This document shows positions 1 to 8,425 of a stretch of 64,000 nucleotides of DNA, one piece after another (position 1 is the stretch's first letter; the number at the start of each line of letters is the position of its first letter). The notes beneath the pieces were generated by a model, which ran no database searches, had not been told where the DNA came from, and saw nothing but the letters and a program-made list of their open reading frames with translations. The DNA is taken from positions 248,001-312,000 of the forward strand of contig NZ_JAGEPF010000002.1 in the NCBI RefSeq assembly GCF_017573465.1. The letters run 5' to 3'. Both the position numbers and the translations under genes were made by a program. This DNA is from Actinomadura violacea. GTDB taxonomy: Bacteria; Actinomycetota; Actinomycetes; Streptosporangiales; Streptosporangiaceae.

Positions 1-396
1 TACGTGTTCGAGGCGCTGCGCGGCGGGGCGAGCGGGTTCCTGGTCAAGGACACCGAGCCGGTCGAGCTGATCCACGCGGTGCGGGCGGTCGCGGCCGGCG
101 ACGCGCTGCTGTCGCCCGGCGTGACCCGGCGGCTGATCGCCGAGTTCGCGGCGCGGGCGAAGGAGCCGGCGCCGTCGCCGCGGCTGAACGCGCTGACCGA
201 CCGGGAGCGCGAGGTGATGGCGCTGGTCGGCGAGGGGCTGTCGAACGAGGAGATCGCGGCGCGGCTGGTGGTCAGCCCGGCGACGGCCAAGACGCACGTG
301 AGCCGGACGATGGTGAAGCTCGGCGCCCGCGACCGGGCGCAGCTGGTGGTGTTCGCCTACGAGTCGGGACTGGTCAAACCGGGCTGGCTGCCCTAG
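1..396 (+). CDS. LuxR/NarL-type response regulator, C-terminal part (5' truncated)
   Basis: The window opens inside this gene; the frame is open from base 1, so the start lies outside. The first visible residues (FLVKDTEP, then a helix) are the end of a receiver domain, where FLVKD carries the conserved lysine. Residues about 63-125 form a LuxR/GerE helix-turn-helix (LTDREREVMALVGEGLSNEEIA, with the recognition helix around SPATAKTHVSRTMVKL). It is a DNA-binding output protein of a two-component system. The partner kinase should lie upstream, outside the window. The phosphoacceptor Asp is not visible. Confidence 0.93.
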   Translation, partial: YVFEALRGGASGFLVKDTEPVELIHAVRAVAAGDALLSPGVTRRLIAEFAARAKEPAPSPRLNALTDREREVMALVGEGLSNEEIAARLVVSPATAKTHVSRTMVKLGARDRAQLVVFAYESGLVKPGWLP

Positions 397-550
397 CGTC
401 ACGAGCCGGCGCCGGCGGCCCGCGGCGGCGCGGTCCGCGGGCGGGCGGCCCCTGCCCTGGAAATTCGCACTCTGTCGCGATTCACTGTCCCCGTCCGTGG
501 TGACATGACAAGGTGGAACGCACAGGCCGTCACCGAAGCGAAGGAGTCCG

Positions 551-1183
551 GTGCCGCACGACACGAGGATCCTCGCCGTCGACGACCGCGAGGAGAACCT
601 CACCGCCCTTTCGGCGGTGCTCGACGCGCTCCCGGTCGAGGTGGTCCCCGTCTCGTCCGGCCAGGCGGCCCTCAAGGAACTGCTGAGCGACGACTTCGCG
701 CTGATCCTGCTCGACGTCGTGATGCCCGGGATGGACGGCTTCGAGACGGCCCAGCACATCAAGGCGCGGCCGCGCACCCGGGACATCCCGATCATCTTCC
801 TGACCGCGGCCGGCGGGGAGAGCGAGCAGGCGTACCGCGGCTACGCGGCGGGCGCGGTCGACTTCCTGACCAAGCCGTTCGACCCGTGGCTGCTGCGCGC
901 CAAGGTGTCGGTCTTCGTCGACCTGCACCGCAGCAACCTGGAGCTGCGCCGGCAGGCGGCGCTGCTGCGCCGCACCATCGCCGGGAACGGCGCCGCCGGC
1001 GCCGGCCTCGACGGCGCGCCGGACGCGGCGGCCTGCGAAGGGCTGCTGCCGGAGCTGGACCGGCGGCTCGCCGAGGTCGAGGACGCCCTCGCCCGGATGC
1101 GGTCCGGGGAGCCCTCCGACGACCTCGAGGCGCGCGTCGCCGATCTGCGGCTCGCGCTCGACGCGTTCTCCGCCGGAAGCTGA
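551..1183 (+). CDS. Response regulator with receiver domain and helical C-terminal tail, no DNA-binding domain
   Basis: Receiver domain at residues 5-125. It has the acidic pair D11/D12, phosphoacceptor D55 in LILLDVVMPGMDGF, T85 and K108 (FLTKPFDP), so all switch residues are present. Residues about 125-210 are Ala/Leu/Arg/Glu-rich and probably helical; no HTH, GGDEF or phosphatase domain is recognisable. The protein probably signals by protein contact. The GTG start was chosen because AAGGAG (541-546) sits five bases upstream. Such receivers often work with a hybrid histidine kinase, but none is in view. The same-strand upstream regulator ends 154 bases earlier. Confidence 0.88.
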   Translation: MPHDTRILAVDDREENLTALSAVLDALPVEVVPVSSGQAALKELLSDDFALILLDVVMPGMDGFETAQHIKARPRTRDIPIIFLTAAGGESEQAYRGYAAGAVDFLTKPFDPWLLRAKVSVFVDLHRSNLELRRQAALLRRTIAGNGAAGAGLDGAPDAAACEGLLPELDRRLAEVEDALARMRSGEPSDDLEARVADLRLALDAFSAGS

Positions 1184-1361
1184 CCCGGCGCGAGGCGCCG
1201 CGAACCCCTGCCGTGGCGGGGTTCCGGACGCCCGTCAGTAGTCACTTACCGTAGTGGGTTGCGGCCCGCCCCTCACCCGCCTCGCCGCCCTCCGCGGTGA
1301 TCAATTTCGCAGGTCAACCGCCCTGATTCTTTACCTTCGAGTTCCCTGGACGGGTTTGCCG

Positions 1362-1375
1362 CAAGTAAGTACTTG
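1362..1375. promoter_or_regulatory. Inverted repeat CAAGTA-AG-TACTTG upstream of the DUF6230 gene
   Basis: Two perfect 6-nt arms flank a 2-nt centre, about 93 bases before the DUF6230 start, in a relatively AT-rich part of the 285-base intergenic region 1184-1468. The size and symmetry suit a TetR-type dimer. Nearby CTTGAGGG and AACTTGC repeat the half-site core. No cognate regulator is adjacent, so the assignment as an operator is inference. Confidence 0.4.
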
Positions 1376-1468
1376 AGGGTAACTTGCACTCAGTGTCACG
1401 CACGTGACCCGCATCACCGGGCACCCCCCGCCCGGCCCCCCGACCCCCGAACCCCCCAGGAGCCCCCT

Positions 1469-2062
1469 ATGACCGACTCCGCCGACGCCGGTCTCGGCCG
1501 CGTCCGCTGGAAGCGCTTCGCCGCCATCGCCGCCCCCGCCGCGGTCGGCGCGGGCGCCCTGGTCTTCATGACCGCGCAGGGCGCCATCGCCTCGTCGTTC
1601 GCCGTCTCCGGCAGCAGCTTCAAGGTCAGCGCCGCCTCCCTCAACGGGACGGGCTTCGTCCAGTACGGCGACGTCGACACCAGCAAGGACGGCGCGAAGC
1701 ACCCGGTGCAGATCTCCGGGATCAAGAACGCGACGATCACGGACATGTGCCAGTCGATGAAGGTCGGGCCGTTCACGCTGCGGCTCACCGCGGGCGACAA
1801 GGGCACCCCCGTCAAGGCGTCCGACCTCGTGCTGGACGTCGAGCAGCTGGACGCGAACGCCGAGTTCTCCAACATCGAGATCGGCCGGGACGCCAGCACC
1901 CTCGACAAGGGCCCGAGCGGCGCGAAGGGCGCGGCGGGCATGTTCGGCCAGCAGGCCGACTCGATCAAGCTGACCGGCGTCAAGCAGGTCGCGTGGGCGA
2001 CCACCGCCGGCACCTTCAAGCTGAGCGACCTCAGCATGAAGCTCGGCAAGGAGTGCTTCTAA
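1469..2062 (+). CDS. DUF6230 family protein, membrane-anchored or secreted
   Basis: 197 residues. A basic N-terminus (VRWKRFAAI) leads into one hydrophobic segment at about residues 16-38, followed by the family sequence SSFAVSGSSFKVSA and TGFVQYGDVD. The bulk is predicted to lie outside the membrane. Some databases call this family cholesterol esterase, but I see no serine-hydrolase motif, so I do not adopt that name. Start ATG is preceded by AGGAG; an in-frame GTG 32 codons earlier would add an unlikely Pro/Arg-rich leader. The DUF6114 gene follows after 5 bases, the usual pairing in Streptomyces-type genomes. Function unknown. Confidence 0.88.
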   Translation: MTDSADAGLGRVRWKRFAAIAAPAAVGAGALVFMTAQGAIASSFAVSGSSFKVSAASLNGTGFVQYGDVDTSKDGAKHPVQISGIKNATITDMCQSMKVGPFTLRLTAGDKGTPVKASDLVLDVEQLDANAEFSNIEIGRDASTLDKGPSGAKGAAGMFGQQADSIKLTGVKQVAWATTAGTFKLSDLSMKLGKECF

Positions 2063-2067
2063 AGGCC

Positions 2068-3306
2068 ATGACGGACACGACACCCCACGGGTTCCGCCGC
2101 TGGCGGCGGACGCGCCCCTTCTGGGGCGGCGCGTTCGCCGTCCTCGGCGGTGCGGAGCTCATCGCGATCCCCCTCGCCCCGATGCCGCTGGTCGTGCACC
2201 AGGGCATCGCCGGAGTGGCGAGCTGGCTGATCGGCGCGCTGCTGGTCGCCGCCGGCGCGCTGATGTGGTTCCAGCCCGCCCAGCGCAGCTTCTTCGGCGT
2301 CCTCGCCGTGCTGCTGTCACTGGCGTCGTTCCTCACCTCCAACTTCGGCGGCTTCGTCGTCGGGATGCTGCTCGGCCTCCTCGGCGGCGCGCTCGGCTTC
2401 GCCTGGTCGCCGGCGCGCCCCCGCGCCCAGGCCGGGCCGGACGGGCCGGACGCCCCGGAGCCCGCCCGGCCCCGCGCCGGCGGGCACGGGATCGGCGCGC
2501 ACGCGGCGCCGCGCGGCGGCCGGTTCACCGCGTTCGCGCTGCCGCTGGCGCTGCCCGGCGCCCTGGGCCTGCACCTGCTGAACGCGGCGCCGTCCCCGGC
2601 ACCGTCGGCGTCCGCGTCCCCGGCGAGCGCGTCTCCGGCCCCTCAGGCCGCGCAGGCGCCCGCACCGGCCGCGAGCACCACGCCCTCCCCCACCGCGACG
2701 CCGACGCCGAGCGCGACGCCGTCCGCGACGCCCTCGGCCTCACCGTCCGCCTCGCCGTCGCCGTCGCCGTCCTGCCCGGCCGTCCCGGCGAACGGGGCCG
2801 GGCTGTCCCAGGACCAGGCGCGCAAGCTGCTGCAGGAGTTCCGGTCCGCCAAGGACCCGGCCGCCTGCGCCAAGCCCGGCGGGCAGGCCACCGCGGCCGC
2901 CGCGGCCGGCTCCCGCGTCTACAGCGACGCCGGCACGCTCCGCGCCTCGTCGCTGACGATGTCGGGCCTCAGCTACGACGGCGTCGCGTCGCTGCCCTCG
3001 GCGTCCGGGACGGTGAAGGCGCTGAAGTTCACCATGTCCAAGGCCGTCCTGAAGGACGTCGACCAGACCGCCGCGCGGGGCGGCGTCACCAGCCGGACCA
3101 GGACGGGCTCGCTCACGCTCAGCGGCGACGTCGTCATGTACACGACGAAGATGTCGTCGAAGCTGCTCGGCATCCCGCTGACCTTCACGCCCGAGCAGCC
3201 GCCGCCGCTCACCCTGCCGTTCATGGTGATGACGGACGTGGTGTCCGAGCAGCCGTCGGTGACCGCGAACGGCGCCCAGATCAGCGGCCTCGCCCAGACG
3301 ACCTGA
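2068..3306 (+). CDS. DUF6114 family membrane protein with Pro/Ser/Ala-rich linker
   Basis: 412 residues. The first ~115 residues hold the DUF6114 membrane domain, starting RRWRRTRPFWGG and containing FLTSNFGGFVVGMLLG, with about four transmembrane helices. Residues about 145-235 are low-complexity Ala/Pro/Ser/Thr. The last ~170 residues form a polar domain with repeated SLTMS/SLTLSG patterns that echo the beta-rich body of the DUF6230 partner 5 bases upstream. The two are almost certainly cotranscribed and probably act together at the membrane. The linker is unusually long for the family and may span the peptidoglycan. Biochemical role unknown. Confidence 0.87.
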   Translation: MTDTTPHGFRRWRRTRPFWGGAFAVLGGAELIAIPLAPMPLVVHQGIAGVASWLIGALLVAAGALMWFQPAQRSFFGVLAVLLSLASFLTSNFGGFVVGMLLGLLGGALGFAWSPARPRAQAGPDGPDAPEPARPRAGGHGIGAHAAPRGGRFTAFALPLALPGALGLHLLNAAPSPAPSASASPASASPAPQAAQAPAPAASTTPSPTATPTPSATPSATPSASPSASPSPSPSCPAVPANGAGLSQDQARKLLQEFRSAKDPAACAKPGGQATAAAAAGSRVYSDAGTLRASSLTMSGLSYDGVASLPSASGTVKALKFTMSKAVLKDVDQTAARGGVTSRTRTGSLTLSGDVVMYTTKMSSKLLGIPLTFTPEQPPPLTLPFMVMTDVVSEQPSVTANGAQISGLAQTT

Positions 3307-3329
3307 CGGCCGCGGCCCCGGGCGCCCGG

Positions 3330-4658
3330 CTAGGGGTGGACCAGGGTCAGGACGGCCATGGTGGCCGTGTGGCCGGAGCCGGCGAGGCCGAGCGTCTCGA
3401 CCTGGAGCTTGCGGCGCAGGATGAACGCGCCGGCCAGCACCGCCGCCACCACCAGCACCACCGCGACCACGATGATCAGGATCGTCTTGCGGCGCTCCGC
3501 CCCGCGGACGTCGTGCACGGGCGGCGGCCCCGGCGGCTGCTGCCAGTTCGAGAACTGGTGCTGCTGCCACGGCGGCGTCTGCGGCTGCCCGTGCTGCGGC
3601 GGCGGCGCCCACTCGGTCTCCAGGAGCGTCCGCTCCTCCTGCTCCTGCGCGGGACGGCGCTGCGACGGGGGCTGCGGCGGGTAGGAGTCGCGCTCGTTGC
3701 GGACGGGCGCCGGTCCCGGTCCCGGACCCGGGTCGCGGCGGGTGACCGGATCCAGGTCGTCCGGGTCGAGCACGGTCTCCGACGCGTCGTCGCCATAGCG
3801 GCGCGGCGGGCCGTCCATCACCGTGTCGTCGGCCGCGGGGGGCCGCGGCATCGCCGCCACCTGCGTCAGCAGCGGCTGCGCCTGCGACGCCGTCATCCGG
3901 TGCACCGGCTCGCGCGCCAGCAGGCCGTCCAGGACGCGGGCGAGCGGCCCCGCGTTGCGCGCCGGCGGGACCGGCTCGGACAGCGCCGCCTGCAGCGACG
4001 CCATCGCGTCCGGCCGCTCGTACGGGGAGCGGCCCTCGACCGCCGCGTACATCGTCGCGCCGAGCGCCCACAGGTCCGACGCCGGGACGGCGCGCTCGCC
4101 CTGCGCGCGCTCCGGCGGGATGTAGGCGGGCGAGCCCATGACCAGGCCCGTCTGCGTGAGGGTCGCGTCGCCCTCCACCTGCGCGATGCCGAAGTCGGTG
4201 AGCACGACCCGCCCCGAGTCGGTGATCAGCACGTTGCTCGGCTTGACGTCGCGGTGCAGGATCCCCTTCTCGTGCGCGTGGCGCAGCGCGCCCAGCATCT
4301 GCAGCCCGATCGCGGCGACCCGGTGGTGCTCCATCGGCCCGCGGTCGAGCAGGTCCTGCAGCGACGGCGCGAGGACCAGCTCCATCACGATCCACGGCCG
4401 GTCCGACTCCTCGACCACGTCGTGGACCGTCACCACGCCCGGGTGGTTCAGCCGCGCCGACGCCCGCGCCTCGCGGAACGTCCGCTCGTACAGGACGGCT
4501 CGCTCGGCGTCGTTCAGCCCCGGCGGGAGCAGGACCTCCTTGACCGCGACCTCGCGGTCGAGCATGACGTCGAAGGCGCGCCACACGGTGCCCATCCCGC
4601 CGCGGCCGACCACCGAGTCCAGCCGGTAGCGGTTGCCGAGCAGACGTGCCTGTGCCAT
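3330..4658 (-). CDS. Membrane Ser/Thr protein kinase without an extracellular sensor (kinase A)
   Basis: 442 residues. Active PknB-type kinase domain: glycine loop GRGGMGTVW (18-26), ATP-binding K40, HRDVKPSN with D137, DFG at 155-157, and the activation segment ending PPERAQG. A long Pro/Gln-rich juxtamembrane region follows, then a single TM helix at about 392-414 and only ~28 extracytoplasmic residues. It is the third gene of a same-strand kinase array, 22 bases after the previous stop. The start ATG gives MAQARLLGNRYRLD; a GTG 20 codons upstream is less likely. It ends 23 bases from the convergent DUF6114 gene. Kinases B and C keep sensor domains that this one lacks. Confidence 0.92.
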   Translation of the reverse strand: MAQARLLGNRYRLDSVVGRGGMGTVWRAFDVMLDREVAVKEVLLPPGLNDAERAVLYERTFREARASARLNHPGVVTVHDVVEESDRPWIVMELVLAPSLQDLLDRGPMEHHRVAAIGLQMLGALRHAHEKGILHRDVKPSNVLITDSGRVVLTDFGIAQVEGDATLTQTGLVMGSPAYIPPERAQGERAVPASDLWALGATMYAAVEGRSPYERPDAMASLQAALSEPVPPARNAGPLARVLDGLLAREPVHRMTASQAQPLLTQVAAMPRPPAADDTVMDGPPRRYGDDASETVLDPDDLDPVTRRDPGPGPGPAPVRNERDSYPPQPPSQRRPAQEQEERTLLETEWAPPPQHGQPQTPPWQQHQFSNWQQPPGPPPVHDVRGAERRKTILIIVVAVVLVVAAVLAGAFILRRKLQVETLGLAGSGHTATMAVLTLVHP

Positions 4659-4680
4659 CTCTTTACGGTCCCCCCAGTGA

Positions 4681-6375
4681 TCATCCCACCCCGGCGGGCT
4701 GGAACGTACCGAGCACATCCTTCACTAGTCGCCCGTTGCCGTTCCACTGGGACTCCGGAAGCGCCACCACGACGGCGTACGCGTGCCCGTTCACGATCAC
4801 GCCCCGGTCGAGGGCGTGCGTCAAGCCGGTGGACCGCGTCCAGGTGAACTGGATGTCGGCGGCCGGGTAGCCCGCCACGCTGGTGCTCGTGATCGGCCCG
4901 ACCCGGCTGAAGTTCGCCAGGTTGCCGTCGCGGATGGCCTGCTTCTCCCACGTCTTCCAGTGCTGGACGGGGTCGCCCTGCCATGGGGTCTCCTCGACCT
5001 GGACGTAGCCCTTGGTGGCGGGGTCGGACCAGATGGCACCGCGGGCCGTCGTCCTCTTCGTCCAGCCGGGCGGCACGCCGATCGAGTAGGTGGAGCTCTT
5101 CGCCTTGGTGAGGCCCGCGGGCCAGGTCTTGGACGGGGACGGCGACGGGTCCTGCGACGCCGGGGGGTTCGTCTTGCCCTGACCGGAAGGGTCGCCCTGC
5201 GCGGCGGGGTTGTTGTCCACCGGCCCCGGAGTGCGGCCGGAGTCGTGCGGCCAGAGGAAGACCACGGCCGCCGCGACCGCGGCAGCGAGGACGACCGCCC
5301 CGGCGAGGATCGGAAGCACCGGCGACCGGCGCTTCGGCGCGACGCCCATCGTGCCGGGCCCGCCCGGCATCGGCGCCCACTGCTGCCCGGCCGTCTCCGG
5401 CGGGTAGTGCGCCGTCATGTCCGGGACCGGGATGTGCTGGTCCGGCACGTGCAGCGGCGGCGCCGACCGCGTCGGGCCCGTCCCGGCACCGACCGCCCCG
5501 TGCTCGCCCGCGGCCGTCGCGTGGCTCCAGGCGAGTTGCGCGGCGGCCTGGTCCGCGGCGTGCCCGGACGCGATCGCGGCGAGCGCCTCCTCGGCGCGCT
5601 CCGCGCCCATCCGCCGGACCGGGTCGCGCTCCAGCAGCCCGAGCAGCACCGGCGCCAGCGGCCCCGCGTTCTTCGGCGGCGGCACGTCCTGCGTCATCAC
5701 CGCCGCCAGCACCGCCATCGCGTCGCTGCGGTGGTGCGGCGCCCTCCCCTCGCACGCGGCGTACAGGGTCGCGCCGAGCGCCCACAGGTCCGACGCCGGG
5801 ATCGCCCGGTCGCCGTTGACCCGCTCCGGCGGCATGTACGCCGGCGACCCCATGATCAGCCCGGTGCCGGTCAGCGTCGCGTCGCCCGCCATCTGCGCGA
5901 TGCCGAAGTCGGTGAGCACCGCCCGGTCGTCCGCGGCGACCAGCACGTTCGCGGGCTTGACGTCGCGGTGCAGGATGCCGATCGCGTGCGCGGCGCGCAG
6001 CGCCCCGATGATCTGCCGGCCGACCTCCGCCACCCGCCCGGGCGGCAGCGGCCCGTCCTCGTCGATGATCTCCTGGAGCGAGCGCGCCTGGACCAGCTCC
6101 ATGACGATCCAGGGCCGGTCGTCCTCGTCGACGACGTCGTGGACGGTCACGACGCCCGGATGGTTCAGCCGCGCCGACGCGCGCGCCTCCCGCAGCGTCC
6201 GCTGGTGCCGGGTGTGGCGCTCCTCGTCGCTCAGCCCGGACGGCAGCAGCACCTCCTTGACCGCGACCTCCCGGTCGAGGGTCTCGTCGAGCGCCCGCCA
6301 GACCGTGCCCATGCCGCCGCGTCCCACCACCGACAGCAGCCGGTAGCGGCCGGCGAGCAGGCGGCCCTCGTCCAT
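4681..6375 (-). CDS. Transmembrane Ser/Thr protein kinase with C-terminal sensor-like domain (kinase B)
   Basis: 564 residues. The kinase domain is complete: GRGGMGTVW, K40 in VAVKEV, HRDVKPANV, LTDFGIAQ, PPERVNG. A Pro-rich linker, a TM helix at about 355-375 and a Ser/Pro/Thr-rich stretch follow. From about residue 430 there is an extracytoplasmic domain beginning YSIGVPPGW and ending near DRGVIVNGHAYAVVVALP, clearly homologous to that of kinase C. The ATG shares its A with the upstream TGA (TGATG), with GGAGG four bases before it; a GTG one codon earlier is the alternative. Expect cotranscription and translational coupling with kinase C. Ligand unknown. Confidence 0.93.
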   Translation of the reverse strand: MDEGRLLAGRYRLLSVVGRGGMGTVWRALDETLDREVAVKEVLLPSGLSDEERHTRHQRTLREARASARLNHPGVVTVHDVVDEDDRPWIVMELVQARSLQEIIDEDGPLPPGRVAEVGRQIIGALRAAHAIGILHRDVKPANVLVAADDRAVLTDFGIAQMAGDATLTGTGLIMGSPAYMPPERVNGDRAIPASDLWALGATLYAACEGRAPHHRSDAMAVLAAVMTQDVPPPKNAGPLAPVLLGLLERDPVRRMGAERAEEALAAIASGHAADQAAAQLAWSHATAAGEHGAVGAGTGPTRSAPPLHVPDQHIPVPDMTAHYPPETAGQQWAPMPGGPGTMGVAPKRRSPVLPILAGAVVLAAAVAAAVVFLWPHDSGRTPGPVDNNPAAQGDPSGQGKTNPPASQDPSPSPSKTWPAGLTKAKSSTYSIGVPPGWTKRTTARGAIWSDPATKGYVQVEETPWQGDPVQHWKTWEKQAIRDGNLANFSRVGPITSTSVAGYPAADIQFTWTRSTGLTHALDRGVIVNGHAYAVVVALPESQWNGNGRLVKDVLGTFQPAGVG

Positions 6376-8240
6376 CACGCCTCCGCCGGCTTGAAGTACT
6401 GGTACACCGGCTGCAGCTCGGCGAACGTCCGGTCCCAGGCGTCCTGGGGGGCGCGCAGCAGGATCGCATAGCCGTGCCCGTTCGCGACGAACCCGCGGTT
6501 CAGGATGTGGATCCGGCCGTGGTCGCCGTTGAAGGTGAACTCCCAGTCGGCCGACCTGTCGCCGTTCCCGGTGTCGGGGACGGGCGGGTGGTCGCCGGTC
6601 GGCTCGATCTTGATCCGCTGGTAGCCGGGGAAGCCGGCGCCGCCGTGCTCCTGGTTCCGCCAGTCGCCGATCGCGCTCTTGCCGGGGCTGTCGGTCTGAT
6701 CGATCTGCACGTAGGTCCGCCGGTCCTTGGCATAGAAGAAGTCACTGGAGCCCTTGCGCTCGGGGCCGGTCCACCCGTCCGGGACCATCACCGAGTAGCC
6801 CGAGCCGTCCTTGTGGGTCCGGAACCCCGCGGGCAGCGAGGGGCTCGCGGGCGCGGACGAGCTCGCCGAGGTCGCGGGCGCGGCCGGGCTGTGCGTCGCC
6901 GGGGGCGCCGTTCTCGGCTTCGGCTTGCCGTCGCCCGAGCTCGCCCACGCGATCCCGGCGATCACCACGATCACCAGCAGCACGAGCGCCGCGACGATCA
7001 GCACGTTGCGGTTGGAGGCGAGCGCCGGCCGCCCGGACGCGGCCGTCGCGCCGGGCGGCGGCGCCGGGCTCTCGGCCGGGCGCGTGTCGGCGCCGGACGG
7101 CCACGGCTCGGCCCGGTTCGGGTCGCTGCGCGCCGTCGCGCCCGCCGGGACGTCGAACCGGGTCAGCTGGTCGGGCCGCGCGTCCGGGGACTCGGCGTGC
7201 GGCGCCGCCACGCCCTGGCCGCCCACCCAGGGCGCCGCGCGCGTCGCGCCCGCCGAGGGGTCCGGTTCGGGCTCGGGCTCCGCGGGGGCCGGTTCGGTGT
7301 AGGGGTCGGGGAGCGTGCTGCCGGGTGCGCCGCCCTGAGGCTCCTCCACGGGGTACTCGACGGCCATCGTCCGCTGCGTGTCGATGGTCTCCTGCCGGAC
7401 GATGTCGTCCAGCAGCGCGCCGGCCGCGATCGCCTCCATCCGCTGGTCGGGGTTCTTGTGCAGCAGGCCCTCGATCACCGGGGTGAGCCGGCCGCCCTTC
7501 TCCGGCGGGTCCGGCTCGTCGGAGATCACCGCGACCAGCGCGGCCATCGGCTCGGAGCGCTCGAACGGCGACCTGCCGTGCAGCATCGCGTACAGGGTCA
7601 CGCCGAGCGACCACAGGTCGGAGGCGGGGCCCGCGGTGCGGCCGCGGGCGCGTTCGGGAGCGATGTAGGCGGGCGAGCCCATGACCAGGCCCGTCTGGGT
7701 GAGGGTCGCGTCGCCGGCGGCGGTGGCGATGCCGAAGTCGGTGAGCACGGCGCGCTCGCCCATCCGGCCGGTGCCGGTGATCAGCACGTTGCTCGGCTTG
7801 ACGTCGCGGTGCAGCACCCCGGCCTGGTGCGCGGCGTGCAGCGCGGCCAGCATCTGCCGGCCGATCTCGGCGGCACGGCGCGGCTCCAGCGGCCCGTCCT
7901 GCTTGATCACCTGGTCCAGGGAGCGGGCCTTGATCAGCTCCATGATGATCCAGGGCCGGCCGTCCTCCTCCACGACGTCGTAGACGGTGACGACGCCGGG
8001 ATGGCCGAGCCGCGCGGCGGTGCGCGCCTCACGGAACGTACGCTTATGGTGGACAGCGCGTTCCTCATCGGTGAGACCATGCGGGAGGATGACCTCCTTC
8101 ACCGCGACGTCTCTGCCGAGGACCTCATCGTGTGCCTGCCAGACCGTCCCCATGCCGCCTCGGCCGACCTGGGTCACCAGGCGGTAGCGGCGGGCGAGCA
8201 ACCGCTCACCGGTGGTCTCATTTGGCATATCCGCGACCAT
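6375..8240 (-). CDS. Transmembrane Ser/Thr protein kinase with C-terminal sensor-like domain (kinase C)
   Basis: About 621 residues. The kinase domain has GRGGMGTVW, VAVKEV, HRDVKPSNV, LTDFGIAT and APERARG, all intact. After a long Pro/Ala/Glu-rich juxtamembrane segment comes a TM helix (VLIVAALVLLVIVVIAGIAW), a Ser/Ala/Pro linker, and an extracytoplasmic domain from about residue 481 (YSVMVPDGW ... NRGFVANGHGYAILLRAP). It is the first gene of the three-kinase array and diverges from lysX. The start is uncertain: ATG at 8240 (MVADMPNETT) or ATG at 8228; neither has a strong ribosome site, and a longer Arg/Pro-rich N-terminus is unlikely. Confidence 0.92.
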   Translation of the reverse strand: MVADMPNETTGERLLARRYRLVTQVGRGGMGTVWQAHDEVLGRDVAVKEVILPHGLTDEERAVHHKRTFREARTAARLGHPGVVTVYDVVEEDGRPWIIMELIKARSLDQVIKQDGPLEPRRAAEIGRQMLAALHAAHQAGVLHRDVKPSNVLITGTGRMGERAVLTDFGIATAAGDATLTQTGLVMGSPAYIAPERARGRTAGPASDLWSLGVTLYAMLHGRSPFERSEPMAALVAVISDEPDPPEKGGRLTPVIEGLLHKNPDQRMEAIAAGALLDDIVRQETIDTQRTMAVEYPVEEPQGGAPGSTLPDPYTEPAPAEPEPEPDPSAGATRAAPWVGGQGVAAPHAESPDARPDQLTRFDVPAGATARSDPNRAEPWPSGADTRPAESPAPPPGATAASGRPALASNRNVLIVAALVLLVIVVIAGIAWASSGDGKPKPRTAPPATHSPAAPATSASSSAPASPSLPAGFRTHKDGSGYSVMVPDGWTGPERKGSSDFFYAKDRRTYVQIDQTDSPGKSAIGDWRNQEHGGAGFPGYQRIKIEPTGDHPPVPDTGNGDRSADWEFTFNGDHGRIHILNRGFVANGHGYAILLRAPQDAWDRTFAELQPVYQYFKPAEA

Positions 8241-8425
8241 ATCGACTTTTGCTGACAACCTTGGATCGAGCTTGCAAGCGACATCCCCCCACCCGTACGA
8301 CGTCCGGCGCCGCGCCGAGGTTCGCCGCCGGGCGGGCGGGCCCGGACGGGAGCGTGGTGCGCGTGACACCCGGTATGAATAAGCCCGGAACGACCAACAG
8401 GGCCACGCACGGCGACGGGGGGACC

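Noticed and set aside
505..1254. Plus-strand 249-residue frame over the receiver gene
   Set aside because: Arg-rich frame overlapping the well-supported receiver protein; no ribosome site.
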